From Bacteroidales bacterium (GTDB taxonomy: Bacteria > Bacteroidota > Bacteroidia > Bacteroidales > UBA10428): 6,241 bases of DNA. Numbering within the stretch: the first letter of the stretch is position 1; each line of letters opens with the position of its first letter. Position numbers and translations under genes: made by a program. The stretch spans positions 1-6,241 of the forward strand of contig JAFGQQ010000457.1 of NCBI GenBank assembly GCA_016935595.1, written 5' to 3'. Shown in pieces: positions 1-6,132 of this stretch. The notes below the pieces were generated by a model. That model was not told where the DNA came from, made no database searches, and worked only from the letters and a program-made list of their open reading frames with translations.

Positions 1-891
1 CCTGCCTACTTTTACGTCTCCAAAATTGAGTAATGACGGCGCAGCAGTGACTATTCCGTCATTATTGACTAAAAGTGAAATATCGGAATAATATTGAATA
101 GCAGGAGGAGGAGGGGGAGGGGGAGGAAGCTCACCATCTAAATTCAATAACCCAAAATAATTAACACTTAACCATTGTTGATCGCTTAAACCAGCGCCAG
201 CCCACATTGCAATAACATCTCTTTTAGTTGTAATATCGTCGGCATCCCCAACATTAATTGTGAAACCCCATGGGTTTGGGAACTCCATCTCATTCGGCAG
301 GATAGCATCCCATGTGTACCATATTTCAGCCACATAACCATTTCCGGGATAATCAATTTCATATCCGTAGGTTTCATTAAGTACCAAGTAAATGTAACTT
401 TGATCGCAGGTAATTTCATATTCTTCACTTTCTTGTCCAACAATAAGACGGTGCTGGGAAGCCATAGTTAAGGCATATGTATCTTCGCCGTCAGGTTGTC
501 TTTCTCCGGTCGGGTTAAAGAAAATTTCAATGTTATCCCCCATCCATGCTTCAACTTCATCGGGCTGATAATCGGTATGCCTTTTAAAAACAACATCATC
601 AGTAACAGTAATTAAAAGGTATAGTTTTTCATCATCCCAGGCAGCTTTCCAGGTGAAAGAAATATCAGATGCACCAGGAAGATTATCTTGCCTGTTAAAA
701 CCTAATGACGAAGCTGTACTGCTTGCTGTCCATATTGCATCGTTACCAGCTGCATCAATAGCAGGGGCAACAGTAGTTTTTCTTGCAGTGTAAGAAGGCT
801 CATCTGCAATATCAGGAGCATCGGCCAACATTGTAGCCGAAAAACTAATTGTGGCAATTAGTGTAAGAAGAATTACTATATTTTTTTTCAT
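1..891 (-). CDS. Secreted CBM9-like domain protein, 5' portion only (runs off the window at position 1)
   Basis: An open frame of 297 codons starts at ATG 891-889 and has no stop before position 1, so the C-terminus is outside the window. Residues 1-23 form a signal peptide: MKKN, a hydrophobic stretch, then a likely cleavage near Ala19 or Ala23. Residues about 39-252 match the CBM9-like carbohydrate-binding fold: an AIDA..NDAIW opening (43-53), SFTWKAAWDDEKLYLLITV (78-96) followed by TDD, GDNIEIFFNP (118-127) and WGFTIN (208-213). Eight prolines (256-263) form a linker. The last residues visible, with SLLNFGDVKVG, resemble the start of an ASH or choice-of-anchor-D type Ig-like domain (tentative). 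In Bacteroidota such modular proteins are often exported by the type IX system through a C-terminal signal, which cannot be checked here. A role in binding or breaking down polysaccharide is inferred. There is no Shine-Dalgarno sequence; the leader is A/T-rich. Confidence 0.85.
   Translation of the reverse strand, partial: MKKNIVILLTLIATISFSATMLADAPDIADEPSYTARKTTVAPAIDAAGNDAIWTASSTASSLGFNRQDNLPGASDISFTWKAAWDDEKLYLLITVTDDVVFKRHTDYQPDEVEAWMGDNIEIFFNPTGERQPDGEDTYALTMASQHRLIVGQESEEYEITCDQSYIYLVLNETYGYEIDYPGNGYVAEIWYTWDAILPNEMEFPNPWGFTINVGDADDITTKRDVIAMWAGAGLSDQQWLSVNYFGLLNLDGELPPPPPPPPAIQYYSDISLLVNNDGIVTAAPSLLNFGDVKVGR
103..129. repeat. 27-base pure purine/pyrimidine tract encoding an octaproline linker
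   Basis: The plus strand is uninterrupted purine, with G-runs separated by single A's, including two runs of five G. On the coding minus strand it gives CTT, then eight CCT/CCC codons. In the protein it is a flexible, extended linker between the CBM9-like domain and the next domain. The tract could slip during replication, could fold as a two-layer G-quadruplex on the plus strand, and should need elongation factor P for efficient translation. Only the base composition is seen; the consequences are inferred. Confidence 0.8.
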
Positions 892-1172
892 GGTCTGTTT
901 AATTAAATATAAATAACATTACCAACTTATTATTTATAAAATTACGCTTTTAAGCCTTAATTATTTATAAATATAGTGAAATTTTGAATAATAATATATG
1001 AAACGGGGTTTTTTGTAAGGATGAATTGAAATAACAATTGTCAGATATTTTTGCAAAATAACTTCGTTTGTTATTGTAAATTATCTATTATTTATATTTC
1101 AAAATAATATGAATATTTGTGTATTCTATGCGAAAGTTTCAGATACTTATAAAAAAAATTATAATCCAGTAA
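892..1172. other. Intergenic region between the sensor gene and the CBM9-like gene
   Basis: This 281-base region is very A/T-rich and contains no gene I can support. It must hold the 5' leader and probably the promoter of the CBM9-like gene, but I could not find a TTTG / TAnnTTTG pair with the correct spacing on the minus strand. Two -7-like octamers, TATATTTA (911-904 and 975-968), lack a partner. The end of the sensor transcript is also here. The only T-run downstream of its stop (minus strand, 1158-1151) follows a weak A/T-only inverted repeat (TTATAA at 1147-1152 and 1159-1164), which is not a convincing terminator. The 9-mer TTATTTATA occurs three times (930, 961, 1088). Confidence 0.6.
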
Positions 1173-3452
1173 TCAGAATAAATCAACAGATATATTATGG
1201 ATAAAAGCTGTGTAATTGAATTCATTTTCGACATTTGCCTGTGAGAGAAGGATTAATACAGGGATTTGTTCTGCCTTATTGTTATACACAGTTATTTCTT
1301 TACGCATACCAACAATTTTATTTGTGCCGGAAGTCACAAGCTTTTTAATAAATTCATCTTTTTCCTGTTGGGCATCATCGAATAAAATGGAGATATTTTT
1401 ATTTAAAACCGTTTTTTTGTCAATTCCCCATAATTCTTCGGCAGCATGGTTAAAGAATATTATTTTACCTTCCTGCGTTATTGTAAAAATGGCATCCAAA
1501 GCGCCCTCAAGGGTTTTTTCGTTCATTACTTTTATTCGCTCAACTTCTTTATATTGTTGTCTTACAGCCTCCCTGGTTTCTTTAAGCCTTGCACTTAAAA
1601 TAGACTCGGACATTTTAAGTTTTTCTTCCTGCGCTTTAAGTATTTCAGCTTGTTCAATGGAGTGTATTTCCATTTGTTTTTCTTTTGTAATGTCATTGGC
1701 AATAAAAATAATTTTGGCAATTTCATTATACATGTCGTAAACAGGTGAAAAAGTACCCCTTATCCAACGTTCTTCTTTATTATTGCTAATCATCTGGAAT
1801 ACTCCTTCAACAGGTTTTCCTTTAATTATTTTAGACCAGTCTTCTTCAAATTCGTTTTTATGGTCACGATGAATAAATTCGTAAACATTTTTTTCATAAA
1901 CATCAACCAATGAATACCCAAATGTTTCCCTGAATTTCCTGTTACAGTCTAATACTGCGCCAGAGGTAAAAAATTCGGCTTTAATATTTGCTTTGTTTAG
2001 TGCGTCTAACTGTCCTTTAAAGTCAATGCTTTGTTTTTTCAGTTCTGTAGTATCCAGTGCAAGGAAAAGGATTTTTAAAACCCTTCCAGCATCATTTTTT
2101 ACACAGGTATATGTGGCCATTGTCCAGAGATCTTGTCCTTCTCTGGTAACATGCTTCATATACCCTTCAAAATGCTTTCCGCCTTCAGCTAAAGCTTCCC
2201 ATATTCCATTAAACCATTCCCTGTCTTTAACATTAATAAATATTGAAATATGCTGGCCTTCAACTTCCGAATTTTTAGTATATCCTAATTTATTAAGGAA
2301 CTTTGTATTTGCATAAATAAGAGTTCCGTCAGTATTGTAATCAGCCCTTATCATTGTATGGTTAACTGAATTGGCAAAACTTATAAACTCTTCCGATTGC
2401 CTACGTGCTTCTTCCTGTGTTGCCTGGAGTTCTTCAAGGTTTTGCCTGATTTCTTCTTCCTGGCTTCTCATGGCTTCAGATTGATCCCGGGTTTCGTCGA
2501 GTAATTTTGCTGTTTTAAGGTTAATTTTCACATTAGCAACAGTTGTGGCAATGCTTTCGGCAATTTTTTCGACAAACGAAATCATATAATCTTTAAACTC
2601 TGTAAATGAGGCAATTTCAATTGCGCCATGAACTTCTTCGTTAACTTTTAATGGAACTATAAGTAAATTATTAGGATTTGCCTTTCCTAGCCCTGAAGTT
2701 ATAAACATATAATTATCAGGCACCTTTTTTAGATGAACCGTATTTTTTTCTAATATACAGGAACCTATTAAACCTTCACCCCAGCTAAGGCTTTTATCTG
2801 CAAATTTACGGCGGTCATATGCATATGAGGCCATTTGCTCAATTACCAGGTTGTTTTCATTTTCATCGTTTATCATGAACAAACCTCCCTGGTTAGCATT
2901 CAGGTATTTAACGAGGTTGCTGATAATATTATAAGATAATTCGGATAAATTGTCATTGTCGTGCCTTAAAATTTCACCGAACATGGCTAATCCTTCAGCA
3001 GTCCAGTTCCTTTGCCTGTCTTCTTCCCTGCGTTTTTGCTCCTCTTCGCTTCCTTTTTTAATTTTTTCCTGCAACTGAATAACAGCTTCAGCAAGTTCGT
3101 TCTGAGCTAATTCAAGTTGAATGTTAGTTTCATCATTATTTAAACGCTTAATAAAATCAAGAATTTTGTTTGAAGTAGCGATGTTTTCTTCATATTTATT
3201 ATTTACGTTAAATATTTCGGAAGAAAGCCTTTTAGCAATATAGTATGCGCCAAAGCCAATGTATATGGGTGAAAGGAAAATTAACCAGAAAATAAAATTA
3301 CCGGAAACAATCTCTTGAATTGATTCAATATTTGCCGGAAGTCTTCGTGATATAAATTCAATAATAAAATATAATATAATTATTATTATTCCTAAAATTG
3401 CTCCAAAGGCAGTATATTTTATATGGAAAAGGCTTCGGTTCGATATCTTCAT
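1173..3452 (-). CDS. Membrane-anchored GAF and triple-PAS sensor protein without a recognisable output domain
   Basis: The product has 759 residues from ATG 3452-3450. The frame is open up to an ATG at 3518, but the likely promoter (3484-3514) lies inside that extension, so the shorter start is preferred; it has an A-rich leader. Visible order: transmembrane helix 1 (about 12-36), a short outside loop, helix 2 (about 50-74), charged coiled coil (85-150), GAF domain (about 160-310, with GLFMIND, SWGEGLIGSC and LLIVPLKV..EVHGAIEIAS), coiled coil rich in Glu/Gln (313-356), PAS1 (356-473), PAS2 (478-595, ending IANDITKEK), coiled coil (593-646), PAS3 (646-758). The protein stops right after PAS3: there is no kinase, GGDEF, phosphatase or receptor hairpin domain. 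The short outside loop suggests cytoplasmic or membrane sensing. It probably signals through a partner by coiled-coil contacts (inference). It is separated from cheD by 374 bases and has its own promoter, so a link to chemotaxis is unproven. Confidence 0.85.
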   Translation of the reverse strand: MKISNRSLFHIKYTAFGAILGIIIIILYFIIEFISRRLPANIESIQEIVSGNFIFWLIFLSPIYIGFGAYYIAKRLSSEIFNVNNKYEENIATSNKILDFIKRLNNDETNIQLELAQNELAEAVIQLQEKIKKGSEEEQKRREEDRQRNWTAEGLAMFGEILRHDNDNLSELSYNIISNLVKYLNANQGGLFMINDENENNLVIEQMASYAYDRRKFADKSLSWGEGLIGSCILEKNTVHLKKVPDNYMFITSGLGKANPNNLLIVPLKVNEEVHGAIEIASFTEFKDYMISFVEKIAESIATTVANVKINLKTAKLLDETRDQSEAMRSQEEEIRQNLEELQATQEEARRQSEEFISFANSVNHTMIRADYNTDGTLIYANTKFLNKLGYTKNSEVEGQHISIFINVKDREWFNGIWEALAEGGKHFEGYMKHVTREGQDLWTMATYTCVKNDAGRVLKILFLALDTTELKKQSIDFKGQLDALNKANIKAEFFTSGAVLDCNRKFRETFGYSLVDVYEKNVYEFIHRDHKNEFEEDWSKIIKGKPVEGVFQMISNNKEERWIRGTFSPVYDMYNEIAKIIFIANDITKEKQMEIHSIEQAEILKAQEEKLKMSESILSARLKETREAVRQQYKEVERIKVMNEKTLEGALDAIFTITQEGKIIFFNHAAEELWGIDKKTVLNKNISILFDDAQQEKDEFIKKLVTSGTNKIVGMRKEITVYNNKAEQIPVLILLSQANVENEFNYTAFIHNISVDLF

Positions 3453-3483
3453 TTTTAACTTTTGGATAAAATTTAAATATTTA

Positions 3484-3514
3484 CGAATATAATAATACTT
3501 TAGATACAGGCAAA
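3484..3514 (-). promoter_or_regulatory. Bacteroidota-type promoter (-33 TTTG, -7 TATATTCG) for the GAF/PAS sensor gene
   Basis: On the minus strand TTTG lies at 3514-3511 and TATATTCG at 3491-3484, separated by 19 bases. The consensus for the main sigma factor in Bacteroides and Flavobacterium is TTTG, about 19-21 bases, then TAnnTTTG; here one defined base differs (C for T). Transcription would begin near 3478, leaving a leader of about 26 bases before ATG 3452. This is the best pair I found in the gap, and it supports the shorter start of the sensor gene. In A/T-rich DNA such matches can be accidental. Confidence 0.45.
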
Positions 3515-3626
3515 GCAAATTTGTTCTAAAAATAAATGAAGTTATATGTTGAATTGCAGATAAGTAAAAGTAGAATTATAAAGTTATCATAACAGCACTG
3601 AATGCTTAAATAAACATGGATTTAGT

Positions 3627-3773
3627 TTATTAATGTGAATTAAGAGTTAAAATTGTAACTGATTAATATACAATGAATACCTAACAGATTTCGATAGCTA
3701 TTGGGATAACTACTTTTAGGTGTAACATATTTATTAATAAAGATATTTTTCAACTCTTAATTCGTATTAATAA
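3627..3773. repeat. 147-base imperfect long inverted repeat (MITE-like remnant or structured RNA)
   Basis: The outer arms 3627-3652 and 3748-3773 pair at 23 of 26 positions, with a perfect 12-base core, GAATTAAGAGTT (3637-3648) against AACTCTTAATTC (3752-3763). Inside, ATTAATA (3662-3668) pairs with TATTAAT (3732-3738), and ACCTAAcAG (3679-3687) pairs with CTtTTAGGT (3713-3721). All three segments have the same symmetry axis at 3700, so they belong to one foldback. The apex holds a further small palindrome around ATAGCTAT (3694-3701) with its own axis. The G-T juxtapositions at 3635/3765, 3636/3764 and 3678/3722 would be G-U pairs only in plus-strand RNA. No transposase is present and no clear target duplication is visible. 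Possible identities are a decayed non-autonomous transposable element, a long bidirectional hairpin between genes, or a small RNA. Confidence 0.6.
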
Positions 3774-3826
3774 TAATTAATGCTGATTATGAGATTATTC
3801 TATGCAGGCTGAATAAAACAGATTTA

Positions 3827-4297
3827 TTAATATGTTTTATCAATATATTTTAAGTTAACCTCACCTGTATATGTATAAAACCTTATTTTTCTGCCTTGCT
3901 GCCCGCCCAGGTCAGAAGAAATCACAGGTAGATTATACTCGTGTAATAATGTTTTTGCTATTTCAATATTTCTTTCACCTATACTAAAAAAGTTACCATT
4001 ATTTCCTAAAACATCAGAACCACCAAAAATTTTAGCTTTTAAATTTTTATGTGATGATCCCATAGCAATCATTTTTTCGTAAAGCTTATTAACAGCAATG
4101 TTGCCATATTTTGGAGAGGCCAGACCCTGCCCGTTCCATAAGGGAAGCATATAATGGTTCATTCCTCCAATTTTCAATACGCTATCCCATAAACAGATGG
4201 CTACACATGAACCTAAAATTGTATGTATGTACATTGGTTCTGTTGACGCATATAATGCAGCAGGATAAAGATAATACATCGAATTTTGTCCGCTCAT
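3827..4297 (-). CDS. cheD: Chemoreceptor glutamine deamidase CheD
   Basis: The product has 156 residues, the usual CheD length. CheD converts specific glutamines of chemoreceptors to glutamate and, in many bacteria, interacts with CheC phosphatase in adaptation. Family marks are TILGSCVAICLWD (26-38) with the catalytic cysteine Cys31, GGMNHYMLP (44-52) with the catalytic histidine His48, KIFGGSDV (near 90), IGERNIE (near 107) and SSDLGGQQGRKIRF (near 126). The Cys-to-His distance of 17 equals that in Thermotoga maritima CheD as I remember it. The third catalytic residue, a threonine, is probably Thr26, but an ungapped alignment puts His25 at that place, so I leave it open. The ATG directly follows the stop codon of the kinase-like gene (TAAATG, no intervening base), which suggests translational coupling. 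No cheC is visible. It is cytoplasmic and the last gene of the run. Confidence 0.93.
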   Translation of the reverse strand: MSGQNSMYYLYPAALYASTEPMYIHTILGSCVAICLWDSVLKIGGMNHYMLPLWNGQGLASPKYGNIAVNKLYEKMIAMGSSHKNLKAKIFGGSDVLGNNGNFFSIGERNIEIAKTLLHEYNLPVISSDLGGQQGRKIRFYTYTGEVNLKYIDKTY

Positions 4298-5182
4298 TTA
4301 AAATGTTTTTCCGTCATTAAAATAAAACTCTCCATCTGTTATTGCAATATCGTCGGTATTATAATTTATTTGAGGAACTTTAAATGTAAAATCCGATCCT
4401 TTGTTTATTTTACTTTTAAGTGTAATACTCCCGCCAATGATATCAAGCAGTGAAACCGAAACCGATAATCCTAGTCCTTGTCCGTATGAAATGGAATTAA
4501 TATTAGTGTTTAACCTTTCAAAACGGTCAAAAATTACTTTAAATTTTTCTTTCGGGATACCGATGCCCTTGTCGCTGATTTTAAAACTAAGGAACTGATT
4601 TGTGTGCTCACAGACTATTTTTACTTCTGATTGATTATTGCTGAACTTTATAGCATTATGAATGATATTTGAGAGTATAATTTTTATTTTTTCAGGATCT
4701 GTTAAAAAATACTGATTACTGGATTTATTAATGTATTTGTATTTCATTTTCATTTTGCATCTGCGCGCTTCATCATAAAAAATATCTTCAATGCTTTTCA
4801 TAAAGTTTTTTACATCAAGCTTAACAGGTTGTTGCGACTCTATCCCTGCTTCAATTTTTGCAGCTGTAAAGAGATTTTTCAATTGAAATTCAAGATGAAA
4901 TGCTTCAGAATGGATTAGCGCTACCATTCTAATCAGGTTTTTCCATTCTTCCTTTTTTGAAGATAAAATAATTCTCGAAAGGCCGATAATGGAAGTAAAA
5001 GGATTTATTAATTCGTTTGTAATATTGGAAATAAAATGTGATTTAAACTTTTCCGAATTTTCAAGTTTTTCATTTAGAGTTTCTATAGTAGAATTCAGTT
5101 TTATTATTTTTTCTTTTAATAAATTAATTTCATCTGCAAATTGAATATCTTCTTTTTTGTTATTTATATTCTTTTTTCCCAT
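4298..5182 (-). CDS. Soluble histidine-kinase-like protein with Asn in place of the phospho-accepting His
   Basis: The product has 294 residues and no membrane segment. Residues 14-46 form a coiled coil. Residues 46-112 match a HisKA dimerisation domain: FISNITNELINPFTSIIGLS aligns without gaps to the usual FLANMSHELRTPLNSIIGFS, which puts Asn56 where the phosphorylated His should be. The next Glu57 and Pro61 are kept; the usual Arg59 is Ile. The ATPase domain (about 155-270) looks intact: N-box NIIHNAIKFS (172-181, Asn176), G1 box DKGIGI (204-209), F-box IFDRFERL (217-224) and G2 box GQGLGL (234-239). The C-terminal tail (271-294) is unassigned. It follows cheR by 42 bases and abuts cheD, so it is inferred to act with the chemotaxis system, possibly as a scaffold, an allosteric regulator or a phosphatase for the neighbouring CheY. 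DivL of Caulobacter, with Tyr for His, is a known precedent for a kinase-fold regulator. Calling it CheA would be wrong: there are no HPt, P3 or CheW-like domains. Confidence 0.88.
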   Translation of the reverse strand: MGKKNINNKKEDIQFADEINLLKEKIIKLNSTIETLNEKLENSEKFKSHFISNITNELINPFTSIIGLSRIILSSKKEEWKNLIRMVALIHSEAFHLEFQLKNLFTAAKIEAGIESQQPVKLDVKNFMKSIEDIFYDEARRCKMKMKYKYINKSSNQYFLTDPEKIKIILSNIIHNAIKFSNNQSEVKIVCEHTNQFLSFKISDKGIGIPKEKFKVIFDRFERLNTNINSISYGQGLGLSVSVSLLDIIGGSITLKSKINKGSDFTFKVPQINYNTDDIAITDGEFYFNDGKTF

Positions 5183-5224
5183 TTCTTCTATAAATTAAAG
5201 TAATAAATTCTAAAACCGATAGAT

Positions 5225-6088
5225 CTATATTTTTTGGTATATGGTAGGTTTTAACTGGATTAAAGGGACATTCATTGAAAAAACCGATTCTGAATGACCA
5301 ATAAATAAATATCCTCCTGGTTTAATATATTGACAAATTTTATTAAGTACTTTTTCCTGTGTTGGTCTGTCAAAATATATAATAACATTTCGGCAAAATA
5401 CAATATCGAATTTATGCTTAAAATCATACTGGTCATCCATCAGGTTTAATCGTTTAAATGATGTTTTAGATCGTATATTTTGAACAATTTTTACAGTTGG
5501 ATGTTGCCGGTCCCTGCTTTTTAACAGATACTTAATTTTTAATTTTCCGGGAATATCATTGGCTAAATTTTCCGGATATACTGCATTTACTGCTTTTTGA
5601 AGTATTTGTGTTGAAATATCTGTTCCGGTTATTGAGAATTCAATTTTTTTATGTTTTTCAAAAAACGAGTCAATAACCATTGCAATTGAGTATACTTCCT
5701 CACCACTTGAGCAACCTGCACTCCATATATTAATATTCCTGCTTGAAAGGTTTTCGAAGACAAACTGAGGTAATAAAGTATCCTGTAAATAATTAAAATG
5801 CTGAGACTCTCTAAAAAATGAGGTTTTGTTTGTACAAACCACATCTATCATATTAATAATTTCACTGCTTCTGCCTTTTTCTTTAAATACATAATCACAA
5901 TACTCATTAAATGACTTTATGTTTAGTGCTTTAAGGCGCTTGTATAAGCGTCCCTGCAACATAATTTTTTTTTCTTCGGGCATTTTAATACCCACTTCAT
6001 TACTTATAAAATTGCTGATTTGCTGAAACTGGTCTTTCGATAACCTTTCTTTATAAATTTGGCTTAAGTATGATATTTCGTTATTCAA
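5225..6088 (-). CDS. cheR: Chemoreceptor glutamate methyltransferase CheR
   Basis: The product has 287 residues, the full length of stand-alone CheR. It transfers methyl groups from S-adenosylmethionine to receptor glutamates during chemotactic adaptation, in the cytoplasm at the receptor array. The N-terminal helical domain (about 16-80) has SKDQFQQISNFI and GIKMPEEKKIMLQGRLYKRL. The methyltransferase domain follows: TNKTSFFRE (86-94), IWSAGCSSGEEVYSIAM (121-137, the S-adenosylmethionine-binding loop), GTDIS (155-159), FDIVFCRNVIIYFD (227-240) and PGGYLFIGHSES (257-268). The only reasonable start is TTG at 6088-6086: the first in-frame ATG is residue 36, inside the conserved N-terminal domain, and I found no in-frame ATG between it and the preceding gene. 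The TTG start and lack of a Shine-Dalgarno sequence may keep expression low (inference). It lies 44 bases after the CheY-type gene and 42 before the kinase-like gene. Confidence 0.95.
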   Translation of the reverse strand: MNNEISYLSQIYKERLSKDQFQQISNFISNEVGIKMPEEKKIMLQGRLYKRLKALNIKSFNEYCDYVFKEKGRSSEIINMIDVVCTNKTSFFRESQHFNYLQDTLLPQFVFENLSSRNINIWSAGCSSGEEVYSIAMVIDSFFEKHKKIEFSITGTDISTQILQKAVNAVYPENLANDIPGKLKIKYLLKSRDRQHPTVKIVQNIRSKTSFKRLNLMDDQYDFKHKFDIVFCRNVIIYFDRPTQEKVLNKICQYIKPGGYLFIGHSESVFSMNVPLIQLKPTIYQKI

Positions 6089-6132
6089 ACGGCACAGTTT
6101 TAAAAGAGTTTGTAAATAGAGGTAACCTAATG

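Larger units (their letters stand above)
3453..3826. other. 374-base intergenic region between cheD and the sensor gene
   Basis: No protein-coding frame is credible here. From the cheD side: a cheD-proximal A/T-rich stretch (3774-3826), a 147-base foldback (3627-3773), an A/T-rich spacer (3515-3626), the likely promoter of the sensor gene (3484-3514) and its short leader. I saw no G/C-rich stem followed by a T-run in minus-strand orientation, so transcription termination after cheD is not explained unless the foldback does it. Confidence 0.7.

Noticed and set aside
186..443. 85-codon minus-strand open frame
   Set aside because: It is in a different frame inside the CBM9-like coding region, which has a continuous, domain-bearing reading frame. 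It is a shadow.
1046..1060. Small hairpin TATTTT-TGC-AAAATA upstream of the CBM9-like gene
   Set aside because: Six A/T pairs with a three-base loop and no adjoining signal are expected often in DNA of this composition.
930..1096. Three copies of TTATTTATA (930, 961, 1088), two of them extended to TTATTTATAAA
   Set aside because: Spacing is irregular (31 and 127 bases) and the region is very A/T-rich, so chance is a sufficient explanation. No operator role can be supported.
1147..1164. Possible terminator after the sensor gene (TTATAA, A-run, TTATAA)
   Set aside because: It is a six-base A/T-only stem of two self-complementary hexamers in A/T-rich DNA. The T-run lies in the loop and not after the stem.
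1216..1740. 174-codon plus-strand open frame
   Set aside because: It lies wholly opposite the sensor gene, its translation is Ser/Leu/Cys-rich with no domain, and the minus-strand frame has clear PAS domains. It is an antisense shadow, as are the plus-strand frames at 1993-2316, 4111-4320 and 4401-4598.
3813..3840. Possible terminator hairpin at the end of cheD (ATAAAACA / TGTTTTAT, 12-base loop)
   Set aside because: The stem is nearly all A/T, it overlaps the last codons and stop of cheD, and no T-run follows in the minus-strand direction.
4298..5182. CheA identity for the kinase-like gene, because of the chemotaxis context
   Set aside because: It has no N-terminal HPt domain, no CheA dimerisation domain and no C-terminal CheW-like domain. 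Its layout is coiled coil, HisKA, ATPase.
5629..5844. 71-codon minus-strand open frame inside cheR
   Set aside because: It overlaps the conserved methyltransferase core of CheR in another frame and shows no domain.
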